From contig NZ_SSOJ01000156.1 of assembly GCF_029871205.1 (NCBI RefSeq), forward strand, positions 1-64,000: DNA of 64,000 bases, written 5' to 3'. Shown in pieces: positions 34,298 to 48,130 of the stretch (position 1 is the first letter of the stretch; every line of letters starts with the position of its first letter). The notes under the pieces are model-generated. The model worked only from the letters and a program-made list of their open reading frames with translations. It was not told the origin of the DNA and made no database searches. The DNA comes from Pseudomonas sp. BN417. Its GTDB lineage: Bacteria; Pseudomonadota; Gammaproteobacteria; Pseudomonadales; Pseudomonadaceae. Position numbers and translations under genes: made by a program.

Positions 34298-35246
34298 CAG
34301 GCGCATCCTCCATCCCAGTCGAGCTGACCACTCAACTGATGGAGGCTAGATCGCGCCTGATGCCGGCGAGAGAACGATTGAGTCTCAGCAAAATAGCCAA
34401 CGGATTTAATGCACCCTTACTTGCGGTTCTTCGCGGGGGATTTCCCTCACCCCCGGCCCCTCTCCCGCAAGCGGTAGAGGGGGGACTTGCGCCGGCAACG
34501 GCCAAACAGAATTGAAGCCCAAACGCGCCTGAAGCTGAGCAGAAGCGGTGGGGCAGCGATTCCGCCCCTTCAGGAGGCCGAGCGGAATCGTTGCAGAGGG
34601 GGACGAGCGGCATGGATGCCGCGAGAGGCGTGCGGGGCCATGGATGGCCCCTCACGCCGGGCCCCCGGAGCGACGATGGAGGGAGGGGAGTTTGGCGAAG
34701 CCAAACCCGGATGTCGGGGCAAGCGTTCTTGGTTACTTCTTTGGCGTTTGAAAGAAGTGACTCGCCCGGGAGGGCGAAACAGAAACCCGAAGCTCGCTCG
34801 GCAATGAGCAAGGCTCCAAACATGAAGCCCCCTCACACCGGATTGCCGATCCGGTGTGGGCCAATACGGTGAATTACCCTACTTGCGCGCCTCCAGTATC
34901 AGGTTGAAGGGCATCGCCGCCGCGCGGTGGAAACGGCTGATGCTGGCTTCCTGGAGGACAGTGCGCAGGCGCGGTGGGGAGATACGGAAAAATGAGGAAG
35001 GAGCCACAGCAGCTGAGTCGTGCGGTGCTGGAGTGGCGCCTTCCGTGTCCTGCAATCGCGGGACAATTTTTAGTTTAGTGGCCTATCGCCCGTCCTGCTG
35101 CAAGTGTCCGGCAGCTTGGCAACCGGTCATCAGCCCTGATGGCCGAGCCAAAGCGATGGGCTATACCTGCAACTTGGCGATGCGATTTCGCACTTCCGAT
35201 GAATGGCAACTACGGCGCGGCTTGGGGCCCACGCCCGGGAGGAAGG
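34298..35246. other. Long region without a convincing gene
   Basis: This 949-bp stretch contains copy B of the multi-hairpin element (34443-34849). For 34860-35246 I see nothing I can name. A 192-residue frame from 34856 has no family features and overlaps the small gene at 35247. Confidence 0.6.
34443..34849. repeat. Multi-hairpin dispersed element, copy B
   Basis: Second copy of the element at 17616-18020, same order and orientation. Stems: GCGTG.GGGGCC/GGCCCC.CACGC (34628-34658), GTTTGGC-gaa-GCCAAAC (34690-34706), GTTACTTCTTT/AAAGAAGTGAC (34732-34761) and TCGCCC/GGGCGA just after. The GTTTGGC stem replaces CCCCGGC of copy A with all four changed pairs compensated. The end has ACACCGGAT/ATCCGGTGT. 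Confidence 0.75.
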
Positions 35247-35519
35247 ATGAAGTACCGGCTGCAAGCCAAGCTCCAGTCGCAAGTGGCGGCTGTGCTACCG
35301 GGCTATCAGGTGAAGTGCGAGTTCTCCTCGCACAACGTGATCGATGTGAGCCTGATCGAACCGGCGACCCGCGAGGCGATGCGCATCAGCGGCGTCACCA
35401 TGCGGTCCCTGCTGGGACCCGGCGCCCTGGATGAGGTGGTGGACCAGTTGGTTTTCGAGATCGTCACCGTCGCTCGCACTGAAGCCAACCGCAAGCTGCC
35501 GGGCAAGGAGCCGGAATAG
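35247..35519 (+). CDS. Small hypothetical protein, possibly DUF1652-like
   Basis: A 90-residue protein starting at an ATG directly behind GGGAGGAAGG. The pattern EFSSHNVIDVSLIEPATREA followed by MRISGVTMRSLLGPGALDEV and an LVFEIVTVARTEANR end resembles the DUF1652 proteins common in Pseudomonas, but the match is by eye. It is small, soluble and of unknown function. An in-frame upstream start at 35139 is less likely because of the strong RBS at 35247. Confidence 0.6.
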   Translation: MKYRLQAKLQSQVAAVLPGYQVKCEFSSHNVIDVSLIEPATREAMRISGVTMRSLLGPGALDEVVDQLVFEIVTVARTEANRKLPGKEPE

Positions 35520-35615
35520 CCGCTCACTGCGGTTGGCGAGGGGGCCTGAAGTAGATGAAGAGCCGGTCGGCCAGCGCCCTTGAGCACAATCCGGAGCCGA
35601 CCCATATTGGTAGCC

Positions 35616-40100
<4,485 letters not shown>

Positions 40101-40103
<3 letters not shown>

Positions 40104-40205
40104 GTTGGGCCGAGTGTGGGGGCGAATTCACTCGCCCCCACAGGTAAAGCGTCTCCGGCTCGCGCACCCGTAGGTTGGGCAGAGCTCCGCGAAGCCCAAC
40201 GAACC
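40101..40205. repeat. Two short palindromic repeats
   Basis: TGTGGGGGCGAATTCACTCGCCCCCACA, a compact REP hairpin, is at about 40115-40142. GTTGGGC...GAAGCCCAAC, a different dyad, is at 40172-40200. Both follow lhr and may end its transcript. Confidence 0.75.
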
Positions 40206-40360
40206 TTGCGCGGAGCAATGACCTGTCGATGTGGGGCCTAACCACTTGAAATAGCTCGAAATTGATCCACCCCCGCCAAGGCCGCGCCACACCTGGCCCC
40301 TGGCCATCGCCCGACAGCTTATCCACAGCTTCATCCACTGCCTTTGTGGGTAACCGTTCG

Positions 40361-41119
40361 TCAGCCTTCGCCGGACTTATCCACAGTCATGAGCGGGTCG
40401 AGGAGGGCGCACATGCTGCGCCAGTGGGAGCCTTCCCAGTACAGGCGCTGGCAGGCGTCGCAGCTGAGGAAGCGCGAGTAGAGCGCGCCGATGCGCGGCG
40501 GCAGGCGCGGGCGGGCGAGTTCCGCGTCGATCTCCCGCAAGGGGCGGTTGCAGTGCAGGCAGCGGCTGAAGGGGCGGGCGCTGCGGGCCAGGTCCAGGCG
40601 CTCGAAGAGTTCGCGCAGCTGCAGGGCCGGTTTCAGGGCATGCACGTAGCAGCCGTGGCTGATGATGCGGCGCTTGAGCAGCTCGCGGTCGCGGGTCAGC
40701 ACGATGCGCCCCTCATGGGCGGCGATCTCGGCGATCTCGCCATCCTCGAAACAGTTGTCGTAGAGGGTGTCGAAGCCGCTCATGCGCAGCAGGCTGGCCA
40801 GCCCCCCGAGGTGGGCGTCGGCGACGAAGCGCAGCACGCGCATCGGCTGGGCCCGCACCTTGAGCAGCGGGCTGATGTCCAGGGTCTCGAACTTGGGATA
40901 GACAGCCAGGCGGTCGCCGTCGAGGATCAGCCGATCGAAGCCGACCGACTCGCCATTGAGCAGTACCAGTTCCACCTCCGTATGGGGCACGCCCAAGGCC
41001 TCGATCATGTGCTTGACCGTGGCCGCCCGCGCACAGGCGCAGGTGAAGGCTTGCCGACGCCTTTCAGCCGGCAGGAAGTCGTTGAGCTCCTCATAGAAGC
41101 GGAAGGTTGCGCTGGCCAT
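40361..41119 (-). CDS. Mut7-C RNase domain protein with ubiquitin-like N-terminus
   Basis: A 252-residue protein. The N-terminus (about 1-90, FRFYEELNDFLPAERRRQAF, VELVLLNGESVGFDRLIL, DRLAVYPKFE) fits the Mut7-C ubiquitin-like domain. The rest fits the Mut7-C PIN-type nuclease domain (MRVLRFVADAHLGGLASLLR, then IVLTRDRELL) ending in a zinc-ribbon pair, CLHCN and CDAC. Acidic residues in ADAHLGGLA and TRDREL are likely metal ligands. It is predicted to be an RNase; substrate unknown. It lies just downstream of the peroxiredoxin gene. Confidence 0.8.
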   Translation of the reverse strand: MASATFRFYEELNDFLPAERRRQAFTCACARAATVKHMIEALGVPHTEVELVLLNGESVGFDRLILDGDRLAVYPKFETLDISPLLKVRAQPMRVLRFVADAHLGGLASLLRMSGFDTLYDNCFEDGEIAEIAAHEGRIVLTRDRELLKRRIISHGCYVHALKPALQLRELFERLDLARSARPFSRCLHCNRPLREIDAELARPRLPPRIGALYSRFLSCDACQRLYWEGSHWRSMCALLDPLMTVDKSGEG

Positions 41120-41175
41120 GCAGGACAGTATGGCAGCCCGCAGGCGCGCCCTCCCGACGGAGGGCGCGCGAGCGG

Positions 41176-41829
41176 TCATTTCGGCTGGGCGACTACCCGC
41201 AGGTAGGGCTTGAGGGTCTTGTAGCCCTGCGGATATTTCTTCTGCGCGTCCTCGTCCGACACCGAGGTGGGGATGATCACGTCGTCGCCCGGCCGCCAGT
41301 TCACCGGTGTGGCCACCGTGTGCTTGGCGTTCAGCTGCAACGAGTCCAGCAGACGCAGCACCTCGTCGAAGTTGCGCCCGGCGCTCATGGGGTAGACCAG
41401 CATGGCCTTGACCTTCTTGTCCGGGCCGACGATGAACACCGAGCGCACTGTGGCGTTGTCCACGGCGGTGCGCGGGCCGCCGCTGGCATTGGGGTGGATC
41501 ATGTCGTAGAGCTTGGCCACGGTGAGGTTTTCGTCACCGATCATCGGGTAGTTCACCGCATGGCCCTGGGTTTCCTCGATATCGCCGACCCACTTGCGGT
41601 GATCACTGACCGGGTCGACCGAAAGGCCCACCACCTTGGTGTTGCGCTTGTCGAATTCGGGCTTGAGCTTGGCCATGTAGCCCAGCTCGGTGGTGCAGAC
41701 CGGGGTGAAGTCTTTCGGGTGGGAGAACAGGATGGCCCACTGGTCGCCGATCCACTGGTGGAAATTGAGGGTGCCTTCGGTGGTTTCGGCCGTGAAGTCC
41801 GGGGCCTCGTCGCCAATACGTATTGCCAT
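41176..41829 (-). CDS. 1-Cys peroxiredoxin (Prx6 type)
   Basis: A 217-residue AhpC/TSA-family protein of the Prx6/LsfA type. The peroxidatic Cys45 is in FTPVCTTELG, the Arg partner in GGPRTAVDNATVRSVFIVGP, and the long Prx6 C-terminal domain includes HTVATPVNWRPGDDVIIP. It reduces hydrogen peroxide and alkyl peroxides in the cytosol. A strong RBS (AGGAGG) precedes the start. Confidence 0.93.
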   Translation of the reverse strand: MAIRIGDEAPDFTAETTEGTLNFHQWIGDQWAILFSHPKDFTPVCTTELGYMAKLKPEFDKRNTKVVGLSVDPVSDHRKWVGDIEETQGHAVNYPMIGDENLTVAKLYDMIHPNASGGPRTAVDNATVRSVFIVGPDKKVKAMLVYPMSAGRNFDEVLRLLDSLQLNAKHTVATPVNWRPGDDVIIPTSVSDEDAQKKYPQGYKTLKPYLRVVAQPK

Positions 41830-42100
41830 GTTCGACCTCCTATCTGGTGGCTGGGGAAGAGCCGTCGCTGCGGCAGCCGATTTAGCAGGCCGGGCGGGCG
41901 CCTCGGACCTGTCGGGGGTAACAGTATAGGTCTCCCTCCCGCGCCTGCCCGGACGGCGCTGGATCAGTGGTCATGCGGCGGGGCTGACGGACTGCTATTC
42001 CTACCCAGAAGAGGGCATCGGACGGGGCAGTGTCTCCGTGACCGGGACTGCCCGGGTCGCCAACCGGCCGCATGGGCCCGGGCGCGACGGGAGGTGTCGA

Positions 42101-42931
42101 ATGGTCAAGCATGAAAACGGGCGGTCCGACCGCTCCCCTGCAGAGGTGTACGAGGCATTCTTCGTTCCGGCCCTGTTCCAGCAGTGGGGCGCACGGGTGG
42201 CTGCCGAGGCCGGCATCACCTCCGGCCAGCGGGTGCTCGATGTGGCCTGTGGTACCGGGGTGCTGGCCTGTGCTGCGGCCGAGCGTGCCGGACCCGAGGC
42301 CGAGGTGGTGGGGCTCGACGCCAATGCGGAGATGCTTGCCGTGGCCCGGCGCAAATCGGCGTCCATCGAGTGGCTGGAAGGGCGGGCCGAAGCCCTGCCA
42401 TTTCCTGACGGGAGTTTCGATGCAGTCGTGAGTCAGTTCGGTTTCATGTTCTTCGACGACCGGCCAGCCGCCCTGCGGGAAATGTGCCGCGTGCTGCGGC
42501 CCGGCGGAAACCTCGCCGTCGCCGTGTGCGATGGGCTCGAGCACTCGCCCGGCTACGCCGCTCTCGCCGAGCTGTTGCAGCGACTGTTCGGCGACCAGGT
42601 GGCCAATGCGTTCCGCGCACCGTTCGTGCTCGGCGACGAGCGATTGTTGCTGGCGCTCTGCAGCGAGGCGGGTATCACCGATGCCAAGGTCATGCGGCAC
42701 GAGGGTACGGTGCGTTTTCCCTCCATCGACGCCTTGATCTCCACCGAGCGAGCCTGCGTGTGGACCCTTGGCGGCATGCTCGACGAAGGGCAGTTCGCGC
42801 GGTTGCGGCAGGAGGCGGAGCCGGCGCTGCGCGGGTTTGCCGCAGCCGATGGCTCGGTCGCCTTCGCCATGCCGGCTCTCGTCATCACGGCACACAAGGG
42901 CGACAGCGTGGAGTGCGGCTGGGTTGCCTGA
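42101..42931 (+). CDS. Class I SAM-dependent methyltransferase
   Basis: A 276-residue UbiE/Methyltransferase_11-type enzyme. Motif I is RVLDVACGTGVLACAA, the acidic residue after strand 2 is in VVGLDANAEM, and the motif II/III region is FDAVVSQFGF and MCRVLRPGGNLAVAV. The start at 42101 follows GGGAGG, and 42038 is rejected. Substrate unknown. A GYD-domain gene follows 135 bp later. Confidence 0.85.
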   Translation: MVKHENGRSDRSPAEVYEAFFVPALFQQWGARVAAEAGITSGQRVLDVACGTGVLACAAAERAGPEAEVVGLDANAEMLAVARRKSASIEWLEGRAEALPFPDGSFDAVVSQFGFMFFDDRPAALREMCRVLRPGGNLAVAVCDGLEHSPGYAALAELLQRLFGDQVANAFRAPFVLGDERLLLALCSEAGITDAKVMRHEGTVRFPSIDALISTERACVWTLGGMLDEGQFARLRQEAEPALRGFAAADGSVAFAMPALVITAHKGDSVECGWVA

Positions 42932-43066
42932 ACGGCAGGCAAGGCCGGTATCGGACAGGGGAGATTCAGTGTGCGGAAGGCAGATCTGGCGAGGGGGCGG
43001 CCACTCTCCAGATGATGGTTTCCGAAGCGGCGGCCGCCATCCAGCAACCTGAACAGGAGCTAGAGA

Positions 43067-43357
43067 ATGGCTACGTACATCACGCTTGCCAACTTCACCG
43101 ACCAGGGCATTCGGTCCGTCAAGGATTCCCCGGAGCGCTTCCTGGCCTTCAAGGCCATGGCCGAGCAGCTCGGCGTTTCGGTCAAGGCGGCCTACTGGAC
43201 GGTCGGCAACTACGACATAGTGCTGGTCGTCGAAGGGTCCGACGAGGCCGCGACCACGCTGCTGCTGAAGGTCGGCATGCTGGGCAATGTCAGGACCCAG
43301 ACGCTGCGAGGATACTCGGAGCAGGAGTTCCGGGGCATCGTCGGCAAACTGTCGTAA
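43067..43357 (+). CDS. GYD domain protein
   Basis: A 96-residue GYD-domain protein (YITLANFTDQGIRSVKDSPE, then YWTVGNYDIVLVVEGSDE). These small alpha/beta-barrel proteins occur in many bacteria with no agreed function. It may be co-transcribed with the methyltransferase upstream. It is convergent with the EthD-like gene. Confidence 0.82.
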   Translation: MATYITLANFTDQGIRSVKDSPERFLAFKAMAEQLGVSVKAAYWTVGNYDIVLVVEGSDEAATTLLLKVGMLGNVRTQTLRGYSEQEFRGIVGKLS

Positions 43358-43421
43358 CGGGCGGTAGATCGCTATCCAGGGCGGTGCCAGGCAAGGGATG
43401 CCCGGCACCGGCCTGTTCCCG

Positions 43422-44138
43422 TCAGCCCGCAGCCACTTTCAGCAGGTACTGGCTGGTGGGCAGCACATCGATCCTGTCGAAGTCGATGAAGCGGTTGCAG
43501 CTGTCCATCATCGCCGCCAGGTTCTTCTGGAACTTCGCCTCGTCGCCCACCGCATCGAAGAAGGCCATGGGATCGGTCATGGCGGCCGGCGGGAAGGCTT
43601 CCTCGACTATGGCGTCCAGCGGCGCGGCGCCGTGGGTCAGGGCGCGCACCACCAGGTTCTGCACGTAGAGGAAGTTGTCCTGGGTGTCGATGGCCACCCG
43701 GGTGTGGTGATTGCGCCAGATATCCAGCCAGGCCTCCCGGGTCAGGCGCGGCGGGCAGCTGAGGAAGGCGATCTGCGAAAAGCCGTGGGTACGCTGGCCG
43801 GGTTGGGCCGGGAAGCGGGTATTGCGAATGGCTACCGATTCGCTCACCAGATAGGCCGCCTGGCGGCTCGAGATCTCGGTGAGCACATCGTCGAACGGGC
43901 GGCGGGACTCGGTGTTGGCGCTGTCGACCCAGAGCGACAGGGTGGCGTCCGGCAGCGGCCGGTTATTCTCCTGGCGCAGGCCGGCGGCGGGGGCCACATC
44001 GGCATCCGCCAGGTTCAGTTGCAGGCCACGGGCGCCCAGGGTGAAGAGACGTTCGGCGACTTCACCGCGCAGGCGTTCGGCGAAGGCGTCGAGGCTGACC
44101 TGTGGCGCGCGCCACAGGGTGTAGATGATCTTTTCCAC
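43422..44138 (-). CDS. EthD-like dimeric alpha-beta barrel protein (regulon member)
   Basis: About 238 residues. A C-terminal EthD-type segment is visible (FLSCPPRLTREAWLDIWRNH, then NFLYVQNLVVRAL), and the N-terminal half looks like a degenerate copy of the same ferredoxin-like fold (EKIIYTLWRAPQVSLDAFAE). EthD-type proteins accompany oxidative catabolism of bulky substrates. The GTG at 44138 has AGGGA 7 nt upstream; an ATG at 44153 lacks an RBS. It is a single gene with a perfect regulon site at 44220-44236, so it probably belongs to the steroid-type regulon. Reaction unknown. Confidence 0.72.
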   Translation of the reverse strand: MEKIIYTLWRAPQVSLDAFAERLRGEVAERLFTLGARGLQLNLADADVAPAAGLRQENNRPLPDATLSLWVDSANTESRRPFDDVLTEISSRQAAYLVSESVAIRNTRFPAQPGQRTHGFSQIAFLSCPPRLTREAWLDIWRNHHTRVAIDTQDNFLYVQNLVVRALTHGAAPLDAIVEEAFPPAAMTDPMAFFDAVGDEAKFQKNLAAMMDSCNRFIDFDRIDVLPTSQYLLKVAAG

Positions 44139-44219
44139 GGCAAGGTCCCTCATGAGGCAGTGACGGCGGCCAGGATTCGGCCGGGCAGGCAGACCATGCC
44201 GTGCGGCGCCCGGCCATGC

Positions 44220-44236
44220 ATCGTCCGGGCGGACTA
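44220..44236 (-). promoter_or_regulatory. Regulon site 5 (TAGTC-N5-GGACGAT), perfect
   Basis: The minus strand reads TAGTCCGCCCGGACGAT, 82 bp upstream of the GTG start of the EthD-like gene. It lies in the 305-bp gap shared with divergent fusA; nothing else is recognised in that gap. Confidence 0.75.
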
Positions 44237-44443
44237 GCGGATGAGCGGCCGGTGGCCTGGCGGTGGCGGTGCTAGCGTTAGAGAAGGGGGAGGTGCCGGC
44301 CATCGGTAGCGCCATGCCCTTACGGCAGGGCCGCCCGGTCCTTCGCCGCCCACAACTTTCCAGTTCCGAGTCGGTGCCGCCTGGTGCCGCCGGCGGGCGT
44401 GCGGCCTAGCCCCAACCCATAAACCCGCACGGAGGTGATTGCC

Positions 44444-46546
44444 ATGGCCCGTACAACCCCCATCAGCCATTACCGCAACATCGGCATAGTGGCCCACGTG
44501 GATGCCGGCAAGACCACCACCACCGAACGGGTTCTCTACTACACCGGGGTCAACCACAAGATGGGCGAGGTGCACGACGGCGCCGCGACCATGGACTGGA
44601 TGGTCCAGGAGCAGGAGCGCGGCATCACCATCACCTCGGCGGCCACCACCGCCTTCTGGACCGGCTCGCGCAAGCAGCTGGAGAAATTCCGCATCAACAT
44701 CATCGACACCCCCGGCCACGTCGACTTCACCATCGAGGTGGAGCGCTCCCTGCGGGTGCTCGACGGCGCAGTGGTGGTGTTCAGCGGCGCCGACGGCGTG
44801 GAGCCGCAGTCCGAAACCGTCTGGCGCCAGGCCGACAAGTACCATGTGCCGCGCATCGCCTACGTGAACAAGATGGACCGCGCCGGTGCCGACTTCCTGC
44901 GGGTGGTGGAGCAGATCAAGAAGCGCCTCGGCCATACCCCGGTGCCCATCCAGCTGCCCATCGGCCAGGAGGAGAACTTCCACGGCCAGATCGACCTGAT
45001 CCGCATGAAGGCCATCTACTGGAACGATACCGACCAGGGCGCCACTCCCCGTGAGGAGGAGATACCTGGCGAACTGCTGGACCAGGCCCGGCACTGGCGC
45101 AACGTAATGCTGGAGGTCGCGGCCGAGGCCAATGAAGAGCTGATGACCAAATACCTCGACGAAGGCGACCTCTCGGAGGAGGAGATCAAGACCGGCCTGC
45201 GCATCCGCACCCTGTCCTGCGAAGTGGTGCCAGCGGTATGCGGTTCTTCCTTCAAGAACAAGGGCGTGCCGCTGGTACTCGACTCGGTCGTCGAGCTGCT
45301 GCCGGCACCGACCGAGATCCCCTCCATCCGCGGCACTCACCCGGATCATCCGGAGAAGGAGGACGAACGTCACGCCGACGACAGCGAACCCTTCTCCGCG
45401 CTGGCCTTCAAGATCGCCACCGACCCCTTCGTCGGCACCCTGACCTTCATCCGCGTCTACTCCGGCGTGCTGAACTCCGGCGATGCCGTGCTCAATTCGG
45501 TGAAGGGCAAGAAGGAACGGGTCGGCCGCATGGTGCAGATGCACGCCAACCACCGCGCCGAGATCAAGGAAGTGCGCGCCGGTGACATCGCCGCGCTGAT
45601 CGGCATGAAGGACGTCACCACCGGCGACACCCTGTGCGACCTCAACAAGCCCATAGTGCTGGAGCGCATGGACTTCCCTGAACCGGTGATCTCCATCGCC
45701 GTCGAACCCAAGACCAAGGCCGACCAGGAAAAAATGGGCATCGCGCTGGCCAAGCTGGCTCAGGAAGACCCCTCGTTCCGGGTCAAGACCGACGAGGAAA
45801 CCGGGCAGACCATCATTTCCGGCATGGGCGAGTTGCACCTGGACATCATCGTCGACCGCATGAAGCGCGAGTTCAGCGTCGAGGCCAACACCGGCAAGCC
45901 GCAAGTGGCCTACCGCGAGGCGATCCGCAAGACCTGCGAGATCGAAGGCAGGTTCGTCCGCCAGTCCGGTGGCCGCGGCCAGTACGGTCACTGCTGGATT
46001 CGTTTCGCCCCGGCGGACGAAGGGGAGGAGGGCCTGGCGTTCAGCAATGAAGTGGTCGGTGGCGCCATTCCCCGCGAGTTCATCCCGGCCATCCAGAAGG
46101 GCGTCGAGGAGCAGATGAAGAACGGTGTGATCGCCGGCTACCCGCTGCTGGGCCTGAAGGCCGCGGTGTTCGACGGCTCGTTCCACGACGTGGATTCCAG
46201 CGAGATGGCCTTCAAGATCGCCGCCTCCATGGCTACCAAGCAGCTGTCGCAGAAGGGCGGCGCGGTGCTGCTGGAACCGGTGATGAAACTGGAAGTGGTG
46301 ACGCCCGAGGACTACATGGGCGACATCATGGGCGACCTCAACCGCCGCCGTGGCCTGATCCACGGCATGGAAGACGGGCTCTCGGGCAAGATCATCCGCG
46401 CCGAAGTACCCCTCGGCGAGATGTTCGGCTACGCCACCGACGTGCGCTCCATGTCCCAGGGCCGCGCCAGCTTCTCCATGGAGTTCGCCCGTTACGCCGA
46501 AGCCCCGGCGAGCATTGCCGAGGCGATCGTGAAGAAGTCGGGGTAA
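44444..46546 (+). CDS. fusA: Elongation factor G, second copy type
   Basis: A 700-residue translational GTPase that drives ribosome translocation. The G1 motif [11 protein letters not shown] is at 17-27, G2 is [11 protein letters not shown]3 DTPGHVDF and G4 [10 protein letters not shown]. Domains III-V follow the EF-G order, ending in [17 protein letters not shown]. It is not in a str operon with rpsL, rpsG and tuf, so it is probably the additional EF-G of Pseudomonas (fusA2/fusB). The start follows GGAGGTGATTGCC. Confidence 0.93.
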   Translation: MARTTPISHYRNIGIVAHVDAGKTTTTERVLYYTGVNHKMGEVHDGAATMDWMVQEQERGITITSAATTAFWTGSRKQLEKFRINIIDTPGHVDFTIEVERSLRVLDGAVVVFSGADGVEPQSETVWRQADKYHVPRIAYVNKMDRAGADFLRVVEQIKKRLGHTPVPIQLPIGQEENFHGQIDLIRMKAIYWNDTDQGATPREEEIPGELLDQARHWRNVMLEVAAEANEELMTKYLDEGDLSEEEIKTGLRIRTLSCEVVPAVCGSSFKNKGVPLVLDSVVELLPAPTEIPSIRGTHPDHPEKEDERHADDSEPFSALAFKIATDPFVGTLTFIRVYSGVLNSGDAVLNSVKGKKERVGRMVQMHANHRAEIKEVRAGDIAALIGMKDVTTGDTLCDLNKPIVLERMDFPEPVISIAVEPKTKADQEKMGIALAKLAQEDPSFRVKTDEETGQTIISGMGELHLDIIVDRMKREFSVEANTGKPQVAYREAIRKTCEIEGRFVRQSGGRGQYGHCWIRFAPADEGEEGLAFSNEVVGGAIPREFIPAIQKGVEEQMKNGVIAGYPLLGLKAAVFDGSFHDVDSSEMAFKIAASMATKQLSQKGGAVLLEPVMKLEVVTPEDYMGDIMGDLNRRRGLIHGMEDGLSGKIIRAEVPLGEMFGYATDVRSMSQGRASFSMEFARYAEAPASIAEAIVKKSG

Positions 46547-46562
46547 GGCCGTGGAGTCGAAT

Positions 46563-46660
46563 TGTGGGGGCGAATTCATTCGCTGAGCAGGCCGAAGGGC
46601 TGCCCTGCGGATCTGACAGGGGCTGCTGCACAGCCTTTAGCGAATGAATTCGCCCCCACA
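46563..46660. repeat. Paired REP element (about 98 bp)
   Basis: Perfect 18-bp arms TGTGGGGGCGAATTCATT and AATGAATTCGCCCCCACA with internal dyads. Same family as the elements at 49444-49541 and 56458-56555. Confidence 0.85.
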
Positions 46661-46695
46661 GGAAAAGCCAGCCCAGCCTCGTGCCATCCAAAAGA

Positions 46696-46720
46696 AAAAC
46701 GGGCCTTGAAGGCCCGTTTT
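46696..46720. terminator. Bidirectional intrinsic terminator
   Basis: AAAACGGGCC-ttgaa-GGCCCGTTTT between the convergent fusA and LLM monooxygenase genes. Confidence 0.85.
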
Positions 46721-46740
46721 CCATTCCACACTTCCGCTGC

Positions 46741-47874
46741 TCAGGTCAGTCCGTTCTGTTTGCGGAAGTAGGGAATCACGTGCTCGCCGATGTTCTTCAG
46801 GGTCTCCAGCTGGGCCCACTGCGGCACAGTGCCCATCTGGCAGATGAAGAGGATCTCATCGGCGCCGGCGTCGATCAGGCGTTGCACGTAGCCGATGCAG
46901 TCCGCCACGGTGCCGTAGGCATGGTTGGGGTTCATCATCGCCATGGTCGGGTCGGAGAAGTCCACCTTGACTTCCTCGGAGGCGAAGCGCGACTTGATCA
47001 CCGCCTGGCCATTGCCGTCGACGAAGGTGTCGTCCTTCCACTTCTCCGGGTCCGGGCGCTCGCCGCCGGCGTACCAGTAGGCCAGGGACTCCATGAAGTA
47101 GCGCTGGCCACGGATGCCGATATGGCGGGCCTTCTCGTTGTCGTCGAGGACGATGGCCGGGCACAGGGCGGCGATATGGCGGTTGGGACGGAAGCCCACC
47201 TGGTTTTTCTCGTCACGGTTGTCCCAGGCCTCGTGGTACACGGCGACCTTCTTGGCAATTTCCTCGGGACCACCGAAGCCCAGTACCAGGGCGCCCATGC
47301 CGCGGCCGCCGGCGTTCTTCAGCGACTCGGTGTTGGTGCAGGCCAGGTACATCGGCGGGTGCGGGTCCTGGTAGGGCTTGGGATGGATGGGGCGCTTGGG
47401 GATCTTCACGAAGTCGCCGTTATGTTCGATCTCGTCCTGCACGAACATCTTCGGGATCAGGTACATGGCTTCGTCGATCTGCGGCTGCAGGGTGGCCAGG
47501 TCGTAGCCGAAGGTGCCGGCTTCCTGCTGGGTGCCGCCCTTGCCCACGCCGAAGTGCACGCGGCCCTTGGACAGAAGATCGAGGGTGGCGATGCGCTCAG
47601 CCACCTTCACCGGATGGTTCATCGCCGGCGGCAGGCAGACCACGCCGTGGCCGATGCCGATGCGCTCGGTCTTGCCGGCGACGAAGGCGAGCATGGTCTC
47701 CGGAGCGGACATGTGCGAGTAGTTGGTCAGTGCGGTGTGTTCCACGCACCAGAAGGTGTCGAAGCCGAGCTTGTCGGCGAGCACGGCCTGCTCGACGGTT
47801 TCGTCGAAGATGCGACGGTCGCCTTCGCGGCTGCTGTCGATCGTCTGTGCCTCGTAGATCAGGGAGAATTTCAT
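46741..47874 (-). CDS. Luciferase-like (LLM class) flavin-dependent monooxygenase (regulon member)
   Basis: A 377-residue luciferase-like/bacterial LLM-fold protein: MKFSLIYEAQTIDSSREGDR, LADKLGFDTFWCVEHTAL, ERIATLDLLSKGRVHFGVGK and AYGTVADCIGYVQRLIDAGA. These enzymes use reduced flavin and oxygen to oxidise or cleave carbon-sulfur, carbonyl or ring substrates. The start at 47874 follows CAAGGGCC. It is a single gene with regulon site 6 upstream and may use flavin supplied by the reductase at 49651. A sulfonate role (SsuD-like) is possible but no ssu genes are near. Substrate unknown. Confidence 0.82.
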   Translation of the reverse strand: MKFSLIYEAQTIDSSREGDRRIFDETVEQAVLADKLGFDTFWCVEHTALTNYSHMSAPETMLAFVAGKTERIGIGHGVVCLPPAMNHPVKVAERIATLDLLSKGRVHFGVGKGGTQQEAGTFGYDLATLQPQIDEAMYLIPKMFVQDEIEHNGDFVKIPKRPIHPKPYQDPHPPMYLACTNTESLKNAGGRGMGALVLGFGGPEEIAKKVAVYHEAWDNRDEKNQVGFRPNRHIAALCPAIVLDDNEKARHIGIRGQRYFMESLAYWYAGGERPDPEKWKDDTFVDGNGQAVIKSRFASEEVKVDFSDPTMAMMNPNHAYGTVADCIGYVQRLIDAGADEILFICQMGTVPQWAQLETLKNIGEHVIPYFRKQNGLT

Positions 47875-47958
47875 GCGCTTGGCCCTTGTTGTTCTTGGTT
47901 CGGTCAACCCGGAATGCCGAGTCTTGGACGCATGGTGTTGGATCGGCAGCGCGGCTGA

Positions 47959-47975
47959 ATCCTCCAAAAAGACTA
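47959..47975 (-). promoter_or_regulatory. Regulon site 6 (one mismatch)
   Basis: The minus strand reads TAGTCTTTTTGGAGGAT, 85 bp upstream of the LLM start. CACCAT, a weak -10-like hexamer, begins 22 bp downstream. Confidence 0.65.
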
Positions 47976-47996
47976 GTCACCTTGATCCGCCGGAAA

Positions 47997-48027
47997 GCAC
48001 GACGCCCGCGCAGGGCGGGCGTCGTGC
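47997..48027. terminator. Strong GC-rich hairpin, probable terminator
   Basis: A 13-bp stem, GCACGACGCCCGC-gcagg-GCGGGCGTCGTGC, followed on the minus strand by a short T run. It separates the HsaA-like gene from the LLM promoter. Confidence 0.65.
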
Positions 48028-48047
48028 GGTATTGCGGTTCGCTTTTC

Positions 48048-48119
48048 GTAGGATGGGTGGAGCTTGCGATACCCATCGATCCGCGGTGATGGGTATCGCT
48101 CCGCTCCACGCCATCCTAC
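48048..48119. repeat. 70-bp palindromic repeat, copy 2
   Basis: Arms GTAGGATGGGTGGAGC and GCTCCACGCCATCCTAC with inner CGATACCCATC/GATGGGTATCG, directly after the HsaA-like stop codon. Confidence 0.85.
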
Positions 48120-48130
48120 AGGGCGCTGCT

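Noticed and set aside
34856-35434. 192-codon plus-strand frame
   Set aside because: No family features, Arg-rich translation, and overlap with the better supported small gene at 35247, which has a strong RBS.
46741-47874. LLM monooxygenase as SsuD (alkanesulfonate monooxygenase) linked to cysDNC
   Set aside because: No ssu transporter genes are present, and the gene has the catabolic regulon site and neighbours the HsaA-like gene. The sulfur link is only proximity.
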